Positions 18,822 through 27,886 of a stretch of DNA of 64,000 nucleotides are shown piece by piece (within the stretch, counting starts at the first letter, position 1; each line of letters starts with the position of its first letter). Source of the stretch: Pseudomonas umsongensis (GTDB lineage Bacteria; Pseudomonadota; Gammaproteobacteria; Pseudomonadales; Pseudomonadaceae). The notes beneath the pieces are model-generated. The model searched no databases. It was given only the letters and a program-made list of their open reading frames with translations, and had not been told where the DNA came from. Location of the stretch: the NCBI RefSeq assembly GCF_002236105.1, contig NZ_NIWU01000001.1:992001-1056000 (forward strand). Reading direction: 5' to 3'. The translations under genes and the position numbers were made by a program.

Positions 18822-19787
18822 CTATTTGCAGTTGCCTGCCTTTCGATATCCCGCCGCCTGAGCTTCCGATTCTGACGTGAAGGAGACCTGATTTTTCGCG
18901 GACATCTGAGCATACCCAGGGCACCCGATGGAGAGGTGGTAGACCTGGCTATTTCGGTTGCCAATGATCAAGCCTGCGCCGGTCGCGCTGGCCAAGGTTG
19001 GCTGGGCTGCTGTTCGCGGAGGATTAACAGGAATGGCGCTAACCACCCCATCACCCACTGCCTTGTATCCTTGCGACCATCGACGCTCGCCCGTTACGAA
19101 TGGATTGGAGTGCCCCATGATCGCTGCAATGCGTCGATCCCGCTCTATTTCCCAAGGCGAAACCGGGTACTGCTTGTCCCAAGCCATCAGTAGCTGTTGC
19201 TGCTGACGTGACATGCTCAGTTTGTATCTGTCGAACATGTAAAAGGTTGTTCGGGCAACCAGCCCTTTGACCTCGTCACGCGGTTCCGCAGCATGTTGGT
19301 CGAAATCCACCCGCGTCTTGCATTGGCCATACTGCGGCGCTATCCCGGCGGCCATGCCGTAGTTGAAATTACTCCGGTCGCCGTTCACCTCTCCAACAGA
19401 GGGGTACAGGTTGAACAGGTCTGCTTCCATTGCTCGAAACACAGGATCATCGTCTACACAGTGTTCGCGCCCGCCGTTCTTCCAGCATTGGCGTTGGTTA
19501 CCGAACGTCCAGGCGGGAACGATGTGTTCCCACTCAGTCCGCTGCGCACGATTCTCGTGTTTCCTGGCCTTGAGGCCGCATGATTCGGCATCGATACGGC
19601 CACCCGACTTACCGACCCACGTCCATTTGCAGCCGCAATAGAGCTCGCCCATGGCGCTGTTCGCCTGGTCGAGGTAGATCTTCTGCTTTGCGATGACCTT
19701 GGCTTCGGAGAAGGTCGATGGAGGACTGGAAAAGGCGGGGGTAATGATCGAGAGCGACAGCGCTACGATGGCAAGCAGTTTTTTCAT
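18822..19787 (-). CDS. Secreted endonuclease I (EndA/Dns family)
   Basis: Protein of 321 residues. The ATG at 19787 gives a clear signal peptide ending P-A-F-S-S; an opening continues to 19895 but would bury it. The endonuclease I core is present: R-T-E-W-E-H-I-V-P-A with the catalytic His, then D-L-F-N-L-Y-P-S-V-G-E-V-N-G-D-R-S-N. Paired Cys residues fit a disulfide-bonded periplasmic or secreted nuclease. The C-terminal 45 residues (H-L-S-I-G-C-P-G-Y ... G-Y-R-K-A-G-N-C) add a small Cys-containing unit like the metal-binding ends of some nucleases. It degrades external DNA for nutrients or matrix turnover. It ends 200 bases from the epimerase start; joint control is not shown. Confidence 0.9.
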   Translation of the reverse strand: MKKLLAIVALSLSIITPAFSSPPSTFSEAKVIAKQKIYLDQANSAMGELYCGCKWTWVGKSGGRIDAESCGLKARKHENRAQRTEWEHIVPAWTFGNQRQCWKNGGREHCVDDDPVFRAMEADLFNLYPSVGEVNGDRSNFNYGMAAGIAPQYGQCKTRVDFDQHAAEPRDEVKGLVARTTFYMFDRYKLSMSRQQQQLLMAWDKQYPVSPWEIERDRRIAAIMGHSNPFVTGERRWSQGYKAVGDGVVSAIPVNPPRTAAQPTLASATGAGLIIGNRNSQVYHLSIGCPGYAQMSAKNQVSFTSESEAQAAGYRKAGNCK

Positions 19788-19913
19788 TGGACAGCTTAAG
19801 CGATTGAAAGGAAACGCATTATACGCACGACTCGATGGCGACGGATGGAGAACCAGAAGACCCAATGGGGCCAGAGTGCAGAGGCGCCTAGCCAAGACTG
19901 GGCGCCATTTGAC

Positions 19914-21737
19914 TCAGCCGGTGTGGTGACGCTTTGCAAGGCGGTAGACGGATGTATTGATCCCTTCGAAGCGCGCCTTCAACTGCAGCGCCAGATACAG
20001 CGAATAATGCCGTGATTGATGCAGGTTGCCGCCGTGGAACCAGAGGTTCTCCTGCTGGGTTGGCTTCCACATGTTCCGCAGTTCGCCCTCGTAGGGGCCA
20101 GGATCATTCGTGGTTCCGGAACCCAAGCCCCAGCAACGACCGACCTTGTCAGCGACTTCCTGGGAAATCAGCTTCGCCGCCCAACCATTCATTGAGCCAT
20201 AGCCCGTGGCGTAGACGATCAGATCGGCCGGTAGCCGGCTGCCATCGTTGAGCACGACGGCATCCGCTTCGATGCGTTCGACACCCAGGCCAGGCGCGCT
20301 CTTGAGCTTGATCGTGCCGTTGGCGATCAGTTCAGAGGCGCCGACGTCGATGTAGTAACCAGAACCACGGCGTACGTACTTCATGAATAGCCCGGACTCA
20401 TCGTCACCGAAATCGAGCATGAAGCCGGCCTTGGCCAAGCGCTCGTAGAAGTCCTTGTCACGCTCCTTGATCGCGTCAAAGACGGGTTGATGAAAGCTTG
20501 GCATGACCTTGTAGGGGATCGAGGCGAACAGCATGTCAGCCTTGTCCGTGGTCAAACCCGATTCCACGGCGTCTTCAGAGTAGAGCCCGCCGAACACGAG
20601 CTCCATCAAACTGTCGGAACGCACGATGTGGGTGCTGGAGCGCTGCACCATGGTCACCTCGGCGCCGTTCTCCACCAGGTCGGCGCAGATGTCGTGAGCC
20701 GAATTGTTCGCACCGATGACCACCGCACGCTTGCCGCGCCAGGCGTCTCCGCCGGGATGGCGGCTGGAATGATGCTGCTGGCCTTTGAATGCCTCGGCAC
20801 CCGGATAACTGGGCACATTGGGTACGCCAGACATGCCGGTGGCGAGGATCAACTGGGTCGGCTGCAAAGTCAGACGCTCGCCATCGCGCTGCACTTCAAC
20901 CTTCCAGGTGCCACTTTGTTCGTCAAAGCTGGCGCTCACGCATTCTGTGCGCGGCCAATAATTGAGCTCCATGACTTTGGTGTACATTTCCAGCCAGTCG
21001 CCAATCTGGTCTTTCGGGGTGAAGACCGGCCAGTGATCGGGGAAGGGCAGGTAGGGCATGTGGTCGTACCAGACCGGGTCGTGCAAACACAGCGACTTGT
21101 AGCGACCGCGCCACTGATCGCCAGGCCGTTCGGCCTTGTCGACGATCAGGGTTGGCACGCCCATTCGCTTGAGCCGCGCTGCGAGCCCCAGCCCGCCCTG
21201 GCCGCCGCCCACGATCAGGCAGTACGGTTGGCTGGTGATGCCGAGCGCGGCTTCTTCATCACGACGGCGCTCCAGCCAGTTGCGTTTGTCGGCATGGGTG
21301 TGACCATGACTGGCCCCCATTGGGCGACGGCGGCCGCTGGGTTCTTCATAACCCTTGAGCTCACGCATGGTCGTCAGCAGCGTCCAGCACAAGCCTTCCT
21401 TCAAGCGCACGTAGCCTTTACCTCGCGCCGCGTCGGTTTCCAGGCTGATCCAGCCTTCGAGCACACCGTTGTTCAGCGTCGCCTCACCTTCCAGTATCCA
21501 TCGCCCGGGATGAGTCTGGTCGAGGCGCGTTTCGAGCATATCCCGGATGGCAGGCTTGCCTTCCAAGGTCACCAGGTTCCAGCTGAAAAGTAGCAGGTCC
21601 CGCCAGTGACACTCCTCGGCAAACAGTTCCAGCGTGCCGTCCAGATCACGTTGGGCGAGGCGCTCGCCGAGGGTTTCGACCCAGGTCGCGAGCTGGGCAG
21701 TTGGCGTTTGCAGGGGTGTTTCGACAGCGATGTTCAT
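19914..21737 (-). CDS. Flavin-containing monooxygenase with N-terminal SnoaL-like domain
   Basis: Protein of 607 residues. Residues ~1-140 form a SnoaL/NTF2-like domain. The FAD motif is V-G-G-G-Q-G-G near residue 175 and the NADPH motif V-I-G-A-N-N-S-A near 345. A flavin monooxygenase signature precedes it as F-K-G-Q-Q-H-H-S-S. The ATYG near residue 520 is also typical of this family. It should insert one oxygen atom into a ketone, amine or similar substrate; which one is unknown. ATG 21737 follows GGGAGAGG. A sigma-54 promoter lies about 45 bases upstream, and the divergent neighbour is a sigma-54 activator. It is a stand-alone transcription unit. Confidence 0.9.
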   Translation of the reverse strand: MNIAVETPLQTPTAQLATWVETLGERLAQRDLDGTLELFAEECHWRDLLLFSWNLVTLEGKPAIRDMLETRLDQTHPGRWILEGEATLNNGVLEGWISLETDAARGKGYVRLKEGLCWTLLTTMRELKGYEEPSGRRRPMGASHGHTHADKRNWLERRRDEEAALGITSQPYCLIVGGGQGGLGLAARLKRMGVPTLIVDKAERPGDQWRGRYKSLCLHDPVWYDHMPYLPFPDHWPVFTPKDQIGDWLEMYTKVMELNYWPRTECVSASFDEQSGTWKVEVQRDGERLTLQPTQLILATGMSGVPNVPSYPGAEAFKGQQHHSSRHPGGDAWRGKRAVVIGANNSAHDICADLVENGAEVTMVQRSSTHIVRSDSLMELVFGGLYSEDAVESGLTTDKADMLFASIPYKVMPSFHQPVFDAIKERDKDFYERLAKAGFMLDFGDDESGLFMKYVRRGSGYYIDVGASELIANGTIKLKSAPGLGVERIEADAVVLNDGSRLPADLIVYATGYGSMNGWAAKLISQEVADKVGRCWGLGSGTTNDPGPYEGELRNMWKPTQQENLWFHGGNLHQSRHYSLYLALQLKARFEGINTSVYRLAKRHHTG

Positions 21738-21781
21738 GGAGCCTCTCCCGATCTTGTTGTTTTGGTAACGACCAGTCCTAG

Positions 21782-21797
21782 AGCAAGGCGCGGGCCA
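21782..21797 (-). promoter_or_regulatory. Sigma-54 promoter for the monooxygenase gene
   Basis: On the - strand the sequence is TGGCCCGCGCCTTGCT, matching TGGCAC-N5-TTGCT with the invariant GG and GC exactly 10 bases apart. The GC lies about 45 bases before the start codon, leaving a leader of about 34 bases with a strong ribosome site. Confidence 0.75.
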
Positions 21798-21885
21798 TCT
21801 TCACGAAAGCGTTGTTGCAGAGCGGCTGGCGTAATATTGCCCAGGCCTTGATCAGGATTCATGTCACGAATTCGGGAATGGCGGA

Positions 21886-21898
21886 TGACAGAGTGTCA
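21886..21898. promoter_or_regulatory. Candidate upstream activator site (TGACA-GAG-TGTCA)
   Basis: A perfect palindrome TGACA-GAG-TGTCA lies about 90-115 bases upstream of the sigma-54 promoter. A further TGTCA half-site is at 21862-21866. Distance and symmetry suit binding of the divergent Fis-type activator; assignment is inference. Confidence 0.45.
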
Positions 21899-21982
21899 CG
21901 CGGCGCAAAAAACGCTCGTTGCCGTCTTTTCATATAAGCTGCGAATAGACCCGTGTCCTGACCGTAGCGGAGAACAACAACA

Positions 21983-23878
21983 ATGAAGCCGGCTTTGATC
22001 AACGCCCATGCACAACAAGTGCTACAAGCTGTGCAGGGCACTGTCGCCAGCCACAGTCCCGTTGCTGACCTGGCCATCACGCGATCCTGGCGCCGATGCC
22101 TGGATCAGTATCAGCTCGATCCCGCCAGCCGCCGCGCACCTAATGTGGTTGAACAAGCACGCTTGCAGGATCACCGAGCGCCTCTGGAACACATTATTGC
22201 CGTGGCGCACTGGCAGATGAACAGTTTGCACCAACAGCTCGGGCGGGACGGCCACGTGGTACTGCTCACCGATGCTCGCGGTGTGGCGATCGACAGTGTG
22301 TTCAACGAATCGGAACGCGCCGATGCCCAGCGCTCCGGGCTGTGGCTCGGCTCGGTGTGGAGTGAGGATTGTGAGGGCACCAACGGTGTCGGCACCTGCC
22401 TGGTCGAGCGCCAACATGTGACCATCCGTCGAGATGAGCATTTCCGTGGCAAACACGTCGGCCTGACCTGTTCGGCCAGCCCGATATTCGATGCCGGTGG
22501 AGAGTTGCTTGCCGTGCTCAACCTCTCTTCTGCAAGGGATGACCACAGTCTTCAGCAACACTTCCAGGCCATGGCATTGACCAACCTGTCAGCCAAGTTG
22601 ATCGAGAACTGTTTTTTCCTGGGGCATGATCCGCAACGATACTTGCTGCGCTTCCATCCTGAGGCCGGCTTCGTTGGGCTGCTGGGTGAAGGACTGCTCA
22701 GTTTCGACGAGGGCGCCCGTATCTGTTCCGTCAATCAAGCGGCGCTGGATCTGCTGGGCCTCAGCCGTGATCAAGTGATCGGGCAATCTCTGACGATGCT
22801 GCTGGAAACACCTATCGATCAGGTGATGAGTCAGGCCAGCGCCCAACCGAGTGTCTGTTGGCCAATGCGGCTGGTGGACGGGCGCCTGCTCTACGGACAG
22901 CTGCGAGAACCCCTGCGCCAGGTGCCTTTGGTCACTCCTGCTGTCCCCAAGATCAACGATGTGCGCGTGTGCCTCGAAGACCCGCGCCTGCAACGCGGCT
23001 TTGCTCGCGCATTGCGTGTTTTGGAACGTGACGTTCCGGTGTTCCTGCAGGGCGAAACCGGTACCGGCAAAGAAGCCTTTGCGGCGGCGCTGCATCGCGC
23101 CAGCGCCAGGGCGAGCCAGCCGTTTGTGGCGATCAATTGTGCGGCCATTCCAGAAACGCTGATCGAGAGCGAACTGTTCGGCTATCGCGGCGGCAGCTTC
23201 ACCGGTGCACGCAAGGACGGGATGATCGGTAAGCTGGAACAGGCCCATGGCGGCATTCTATTTCTCGATGAGATCGCCGATATGCCACTGGCGTTACAGA
23301 CTCGCCTGCTGCGGGTGCTGGAGGAGCGTGAAGTGGTGCCGCTAGGTAGCGCGACGGCGCGTCCCCTCGACGTACGCCTTATCAGTGCCAGCCACCAGGA
23401 TCTGCTGACCTGTGTGGCCGAAGGGCGCTTTCGCGAAGATCTGTTTTATCGCATCGCCGGATTCGCCGTGCAGCTCCCGCCGTTGCGCGAACGATCAGAC
23501 AAAGGCAGTGTGCTCGACCTGCTGCTACGCGAAGAGACGAAAGGTGCAAGGATTCGGCTGGAGGCGGGCGTCAGGGAACGCTTGCTGAAACAACCGTGGC
23601 CGGGCAATGTCCGGCAGCTGCGTACGTGTTTGCGCACACTGGTAGCGTTGGCGTTGGAGGGACGTGTCACCCTGGACGACTTGGCAGAGTTGCTGCCGGA
23701 ACCGCCAGCGACCGCCGCGCTGGCTGAAGATCCGCTTGGGGTATCCGAACGGCAGACGCTGCTGACGCTGATTGAGGCAGAACACTGGCATATCGCCCAT
23801 GTTGCCGCACGCCTGGGGATTAGCCGCAATACGCTCTATCGCAAACTGCGTCAGCACGGTATTTCACGGCCCGGTTGA
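21983..23878 (+). CDS. Sigma-54-dependent activator of the AcoR type
   Basis: Protein of 631 residues. The N-terminus is a GAF-like sensor (residues ~60-210, with the E-G-T-N-G-V-G-T motif common in AcoR relatives), then a PAS-like segment. The AAA+ domain has Walker A G-E-T-G-T-G-K-E near 360 and Walker B G-G-I-L-F-L-D-E. The sigma-54 contact loop reads G-S-F-T-G-A, with Ser where most members have Ala. The C-terminal Fis helix-turn-helix is A-R-L-G-I-S-R-N-T-L-Y-R-K-L. It lies divergent from the monooxygenase and almost surely drives it. The stop codon TGA forms the loop of a GCCCGGT/ACCGGGC hairpin (23869-23885). Confidence 0.92.
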   Translation: MKPALINAHAQQVLQAVQGTVASHSPVADLAITRSWRRCLDQYQLDPASRRAPNVVEQARLQDHRAPLEHIIAVAHWQMNSLHQQLGRDGHVVLLTDARGVAIDSVFNESERADAQRSGLWLGSVWSEDCEGTNGVGTCLVERQHVTIRRDEHFRGKHVGLTCSASPIFDAGGELLAVLNLSSARDDHSLQQHFQAMALTNLSAKLIENCFFLGHDPQRYLLRFHPEAGFVGLLGEGLLSFDEGARICSVNQAALDLLGLSRDQVIGQSLTMLLETPIDQVMSQASAQPSVCWPMRLVDGRLLYGQLREPLRQVPLVTPAVPKINDVRVCLEDPRLQRGFARALRVLERDVPVFLQGETGTGKEAFAAALHRASARASQPFVAINCAAIPETLIESELFGYRGGSFTGARKDGMIGKLEQAHGGILFLDEIADMPLALQTRLLRVLEEREVVPLGSATARPLDVRLISASHQDLLTCVAEGRFREDLFYRIAGFAVQLPPLRERSDKGSVLDLLLREETKGARIRLEAGVRERLLKQPWPGNVRQLRTCLRTLVALALEGRVTLDDLAELLPEPPATAALAEDPLGVSERQTLLTLIEAEHWHIAHVAARLGISRNTLYRKLRQHGISRPG

Positions 23879-24196
23879 ACCGGGCGCGCTCATGCTGTTC
23901 AGAACACCTTGATCGGTACGTTGGCGTCATTGATTTTGCCTTCGGTCTTTGCAGAATCGGTACGCGCGCTGATCAGCATCTATGTCGTGCCCTTGCACAA
24001 AGCGGATAGCGATAAGCGCAAAGCGGATATTGCCACGCTCACCGTCTCAATACCTTCCACTTGCATCCTGCGTGACGGTGCTTTACATGGCGCGCAACAA
24101 TGCTGACGCCACGCCTTGCCTCGTTCATAACAACAATAAGAGCACACTGATCCTGAGCTTCACCTGGACGTTGCTGTGAGTGACCTGGAGACAAGT
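23879..24196. other. Intergenic stretch with possible remnant
   Basis: No convincing gene. On the - strand, reading from about 23978 to 23900, a short open stretch ends S-A-R-T-D-S-A-K-T-E-G-K-I-N-D-A-N-V-P-I. It is preceded by a TAG and looks like the tail of a lost protein; I do not recognise it. Confidence 0.35.
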
Positions 24197-25066
24197 ATGA
24201 GCAATAAAATTCTGGCGCGATTGGCCTTGGTTGCCGCTGGCAGCGCGGTGTTGCTGCTCGCTGCCGGCAATGGCCTGCACCTGATATATGCCGGCATCAT
24301 CGACCTGTTGCTGCTGGCAGCGGCGGTGCTTTATCACCGTCAGCCAGTGCGGGTGGTTGAAGTGCTTGTACAGCAGGAGCCGGAACCGATGATTTGCAAC
24401 GCGCCGGTCCCGCTTGTGTCGTTGCCTGTGGCCGAGCCCGCTTGGCCGGGGGCTCAAGTAAAGGTGGCACTTGAACACCTGACCCGAGTGGTGCTGCAAA
24501 CTGAAGAAGACATGCGCTTCGCCAACCAGTTGGCGCGAGGCGCGGGCGAGCGGGTACAGGCCAGTGCGGTGAGCATGCAGTCTTCGGCTGCGGTGCTTGG
24601 GGACCTGGATCAGTATCTGCAGCGCCTGGACCAGGTGTTCGATGAGCTGGGCAGCCAGTCGGTACGCATCGGTGCGATTGTCGGCAGCATCCAGGACATC
24701 GCCCGACAGACCAACCTGCTGGCACTCAATGCCGCGATCGAGGCCGCGCGGGCCGGTGATCATGGCCGCGGTTTTGCAGTGGTGGCGGACGAGGTCCGTA
24801 ATCTGTCGCGCCAGGCAGCGGACTCCAGTGCGCAAATCCGGCAGATCGCCACAGGCCTGGAAAAGTCGGCCCAAGATGCCCGTCAGGGGCTTGAACAGCT
24901 TACCGATTCAACGCGCCTGGGGCTGGACAAGGCCGAGGTCGCCTTGCAATCGATGGGGGAGTTGCGCAGTGGTGCGGTGGCCAGGCTGGAAGTGGTCGAG
25001 CGCGTCATGCAGCGTTTGGCCAGTTTGCACGAGTTGGCACTGCAGGCAACCCGGATAGCGGCCTGA
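24197..25066 (+). CDS. Small methyl-accepting chemotaxis-like signalling protein
   Basis: Protein of 289 residues; ATG 24197 follows CTGGAGACAAGT. Two membrane helices lie close together at residues ~8-50, with almost no periplasmic loop. A linker and a cytoplasmic signalling hairpin follow, with the highly conserved tip [20 protein letters not shown] and V-V-A-D-E-V-R-N-L. It is much shorter than a usual chemoreceptor (~540 residues) and lacks both a ligand-binding domain and a HAMP domain. It could sense from within the membrane or join other receptors; this is inference. Confidence 0.85.
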   Translation: MSNKILARLALVAAGSAVLLLAAGNGLHLIYAGIIDLLLLAAAVLYHRQPVRVVEVLVQQEPEPMICNAPVPLVSLPVAEPAWPGAQVKVALEHLTRVVLQTEEDMRFANQLARGAGERVQASAVSMQSSAAVLGDLDQYLQRLDQVFDELGSQSVRIGAIVGSIQDIARQTNLLALNAAIEAARAGDHGRGFAVVADEVRNLSRQAADSSAQIRQIATGLEKSAQDARQGLEQLTDSTRLGLDKAEVALQSMGELRSGAVARLEVVERVMQRLASLHELALQATRIAA

Positions 25067-25234
25067 ACAGGCTGACTCTTCTTCCCAGTTCGACCCAGGG
25101 CCACAACGTCGAGATGACGTTCAGTTCAGCCTGCGTCCGGCCGCCAGCGAACAAGCAACCCATCGCAGCCATGTTGCCGGACACGCTTGAAGTCGTCCGG
25201 CAACATGGCTGCGTGGCCACGCAAACTCGATCCG

Positions 25235-25876
25235 TTATCGAATCAGCGGCACGCCACTGAGCGCTTGCAAGTCTTCAAAGCTGATATCGGCGACGATCTC
25301 CCGCACCTTCAAGCCTTGCGCAGTCACGTCCAGAATAGCCAGGTCGGTATAAATCCGAGTCACGCAGCCAATGCCGGTCAGTGGGTAAGTGCATTGCGGC
25401 ACCAATTTGCTTTCGCCAGTCTTGGTCAGGTGATCCATCATGACGAACACCTGGCGTGCGCCTGTCGCGAGGTCCATTGCGCCACCCACTGCGGGAATGG
25501 AACCTTCGGCACCGGTGTGCCAGTTGGCAAGGTCGCCGTTGACCGAAACCTGGAAGGCGCCAAGCACGGCAATATCGATGTGCCCACCGCGCATCATCGA
25601 AAACGAATCGGCGTGGTGAAAGTAGGCCCCACCGGGCAGCAGCGTCACATGCTGTTTGCCCGCGTTGATCAGGTCATCGTCTTCCTCGCCCGGCGCAGGA
25701 CTCGGGCCCATGCCCAGTACACCGTTTTCACTGTGCAGGAACACTTCCTTGTCACCCAGGTAGTTGGCCACCAGCGTGGGCACGCCAATGCCCAGGTTCA
25801 CGTAATAGCCTTCGAGAATATCGTCGGCCACACGCTGGGCCATTTCGCTACGCGATAGTTTTTTCATGACAGTCAT
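25235..25876 (-). CDS. pcaJ: 3-oxoadipate CoA-transferase subunit B (PcaJ-like)
   Basis: Protein of 213 residues. It carries the SENG motif (H-S-E-N-G-V-L-G-M-G-P) whose Glu forms the CoA thioester, and G-G-A-M-D-L-A-T-G-A. It resembles P. putida PcaJ closely along its length. With subunit A it moves CoA from succinyl-CoA to 3-oxoadipate in the beta-ketoadipate pathway. It starts 8 bases after subunit A. Other pathway genes (thiolase, pcaBDCF) are absent from the neighbourhood, so CatJ or a broader 3-oxoacid role remains possible. Confidence 0.88.
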   Translation of the reverse strand: MTVMKKLSRSEMAQRVADDILEGYYVNLGIGVPTLVANYLGDKEVFLHSENGVLGMGPSPAPGEEDDDLINAGKQHVTLLPGGAYFHHADSFSMMRGGHIDIAVLGAFQVSVNGDLANWHTGAEGSIPAVGGAMDLATGARQVFVMMDHLTKTGESKLVPQCTYPLTGIGCVTRIYTDLAILDVTAQGLKVREIVADISFEDLQALSGVPLIR

Positions 25877-25884
25877 GGCGGGCC

Positions 25885-26577
25885 TCAGTTGACGTTGGCA
25901 TTCGAGATAGGGGTGAGCGGCACTGCAACCACGCGCTGAACGAAGATCCCTGGCGTGATGATGTGCTCGGGGTCCAGCTCTCCCAACTCGACAATCCGCT
26001 TGACCTGGGCGATTGTCGTTTTCGCTGCCATCGCCATGATCGGTCCAAAATTACGCGCGGCTTTGCGATAGGTGAGGTTGCCCCAGCGATCGCCACTTTC
26101 AGCCTTGATCAGTGCGACATCGGCATGCAACGGCATTTCCAGCACATAGTTACGACCGTCGATTACCCGGGTTTCCTTGCCTTCGGCCAGTAAGGTGCCA
26201 TATCCGGTAGGCGAATAAAACGCACCGATTCCAGAGCCAGCCGCACGAATACGTTCGGCCAGATTGCCTTGCGGCACCACCTCAAGCTGTACTTTTCCCG
26301 CCAGGTAGAGTTCGTCGAATACATAGGAATCGGATTGGCGCGGAAACGAACAGATGACCTTGGCAACGCGCCCGGCCTTGAGCAAGGCGGCCAGGCCGAT
26401 TTCACCATTGCCGGCATTGTTGCTGATGATGGTCAGATCGCGAGCACCCGAAGCGATGACGCCATCTACCAACTCCGACGGCATCCCGGCAGTACCGAAG
26501 CCACCCACCATGATGACCGAACCATCGGCAATACCGTCCAGTGCAGCAGCGACGGATTCAAATGTTTTATTGATCAA
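25885..26577 (-). CDS. pcaI: 3-oxoadipate CoA-transferase subunit A (PcaI-like)
   Basis: Protein of 230 residues beginning M-I-N-K-T-F-E-S, as in PcaI. It contains the CoA-binding glycine loop V-G-G-F-G-T-A-G-M-P and G-S-G-I-G-A-F-Y-S-P-T-G-Y-G-T. Most of the sequence resembles P. putida PcaI, but the last residues (V-P-L-T-P-I-S-N-A-N-V-N) are different. First gene of a two-gene operon with subunit B. No dedicated regulator is adjacent. Confidence 0.88.
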   Translation of the reverse strand: MINKTFESVAAALDGIADGSVIMVGGFGTAGMPSELVDGVIASGARDLTIISNNAGNGEIGLAALLKAGRVAKVICSFPRQSDSYVFDELYLAGKVQLEVVPQGNLAERIRAAGSGIGAFYSPTGYGTLLAEGKETRVIDGRNYVLEMPLHADVALIKAESGDRWGNLTYRKAARNFGPIMAMAAKTTIAQVKRIVELGELDPEHIITPGIFVQRVVAVPLTPISNANVN

Positions 26578-26915
26578 GGCTTACTCCTGTTTTCAAGTTG
26601 GCCGAACAGAATGCTCTGACGCCAAACCGCATGAATTCATGGTTACTGCAACGATGTGCATAGGGTGCCAAACAATGGGCGCAGGCGGGTGTCCTGGCAG
26701 GAGATGTCGTGCGATTAGCGAACGAAACCGTAACCCGAAGGCTTCGCTTAGAACTTTGAGCTGTGCAGCGGTGTCCAGCCCCTTACATCTACCGCGTCGA
26801 TGGCCCGAATCACCTATTCGCCATATCCACGGTTTGAGTGGACTGCCCACTCTCAACTCGCTGGCGAGTGCTGGCGTTGCACATTGAATAAGGCTGTAGC
26901 GCGAGGGGAGTTGGC
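26578..26915. other. Intergenic, no gene seen
   Basis: Upstream region of the CoA-transferase operon and of the small membrane gene at 26916. Open stretches here lack ribosome sites and recognisable motifs. Confidence 0.5.
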
Positions 26916-27185
26916 TTGGAATATATCGATCTTGTGCAATGGCCCGCTATGGTGGTCACGGTGATCTCGGCCTGGTTCGTCGGTTCCCAACGACCACGCC
27001 GACGGATGATCGCGTTTTGGGGGTTCATCGCGAGCAATGCGTTGTGGGTTGTCTGGGGTCTTCACTCGCACGCTTATGCGTTGATCGTACTTGAGTGTGT
27101 GCTTCTAGGGATGAACGCCCGGGGTTTCAGAAAGAATCTCAAAGATTCGAGGGTATCCCGGGATCCTGATGCTACGGGCCTCTAG
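26916..27185 (+). CDS. Small membrane protein of unknown function (copy 1 of a convergent pair)
   Basis: Protein of 89 residues from a TTG at 26916 with GAGGGGAG upstream. Three short hydrophobic helices follow the pattern W-P-A-M-V-V-T-V-I-S-A-W, then a basic S-Q-R-P-R-R-R-M turn, then N-A-L-W-V-V-W-G-L-H. The gene at 27172-27423 on the other strand encodes a clear paralogue, and the two 3' ends overlap by 14 bases. It resembles small proteins of the nicotinamide-transporter/SWEET-like fold by helix pattern only. Function unknown. Confidence 0.7.
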   Translation: MEYIDLVQWPAMVVTVISAWFVGSQRPRRRMIAFWGFIASNALWVVWGLHSHAYALIVLECVLLGMNARGFRKNLKDSRVSRDPDATGL

Positions 27186-27423
27186 AGTTCTTTTTGAACC
27201 CACGGAGATTCATCAGGAACAGGCAAATCTGTAACACGATAAGCGCATGAGCTTGCGCATAAATGCCCCAAATCACCCATAGCACGTTACTCAAGCTGAA
27301 CAATACGAACCCGGTCATTCGCCTTCTTGGGCGCTGAGATCCGATCAGCCACGCCGCAAGTACCGTGACGAACATAGCGGGCCATTGAACCCAATCAAGA
27401 TTGTCCAAATGCTCCACCTTCAT
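27172..27423 (-). CDS. Small membrane protein of unknown function (copy 2, convergent paralogue)
   Basis: About 83 residues from the ATG at 27423; a TTG at 27453 would add 10 residues. It shares with the preceding gene the blocks W-V-Q-W-P-A-M, G-S-Q-R-P-R-R-R-M and N-V-L-W-V-I-W-G. The C-termini diverge. No function can be given. Their tail-to-tail layout means the two transcripts are complementary at their ends. Confidence 0.68.
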   Translation of the reverse strand: MKVEHLDNLDWVQWPAMFVTVLAAWLIGSQRPRRRMTGFVLFSLSNVLWVIWGIYAQAHALIVLQICLFLMNLRGFKKNSRGP

Positions 27424-27501
27424 GGCGAAGGTACTGATCGCGGTTGCGAACAACTCGGCCTGAGTAAGCTAGGGCGTAAAGCCCTAGCAAATACCAGGAT
27501 G

Positions 27502-27741
27502 TCACTTTTTCTTTTTCGTCGACTTTTCTGCTTTCTCTGATTTCTTGGCCTTTTCTGGCTTGCTATCAGCTTTTTTTGCAGATTTCTTTGGTTCGGCATC
27601 TTTTTTCTTGTCTTTCTTTTCGGAAGACTTCGAAAGAGCCGAGGCCGCAGCTGATTTCTTCGCCGGTGATGCCTTTTTGTCTTTCAAATCCTTGCTTGCT
27701 TTCGAAGCGTCACCTTTGCTTTTCTTCTCGTCTTTAGCCAC
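27502..27741 (-). CDS. Lysine-rich histone H1-like protein
   Basis: 79 residues from a GTG at 27741 preceded by GAGAGG. Apart from the first few residues it is almost all Lys, Ala, Ser, Asp and Glu, and it ends K-S-T-K-K-K-K. There are repeated K-K-S-A and S-E-K-K-D-K blocks. It resembles AlgP-type and H1-like tails that bind DNA without a fold. The coding strand is rich in AAG/AAA runs. The role may be nucleoid packing; it could also be an intrinsically disordered stress protein. Confidence 0.65.
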   Translation of the reverse strand: MAKDEKKSKGDASKASKDLKDKKASPAKKSAAASALSKSSEKKDKKKDAEPKKSAKKADSKPEKAKKSEKAEKSTKKKK

Positions 27742-27886
27742 GTCGATCACCTCTCGGAGTATGCCGTTATTGGCACATTGCCTGTGCAATTCATCACAAG
27801 CTGATCATTAGGCGAGCACGTCTCAAAGCGGTTCAAATTAATTTAATACGGAGGGTTCCGCTTCGGCGATGCCTCCTGCCACGCGC

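Noticed and set aside
23878..23890. Rho-independent terminator at the end of the sigma-54 activator gene
   Set aside because: The GCCCGGT/ACCGGGC stem includes the stop codon as its loop and has no T-run, so it is not listed separately.
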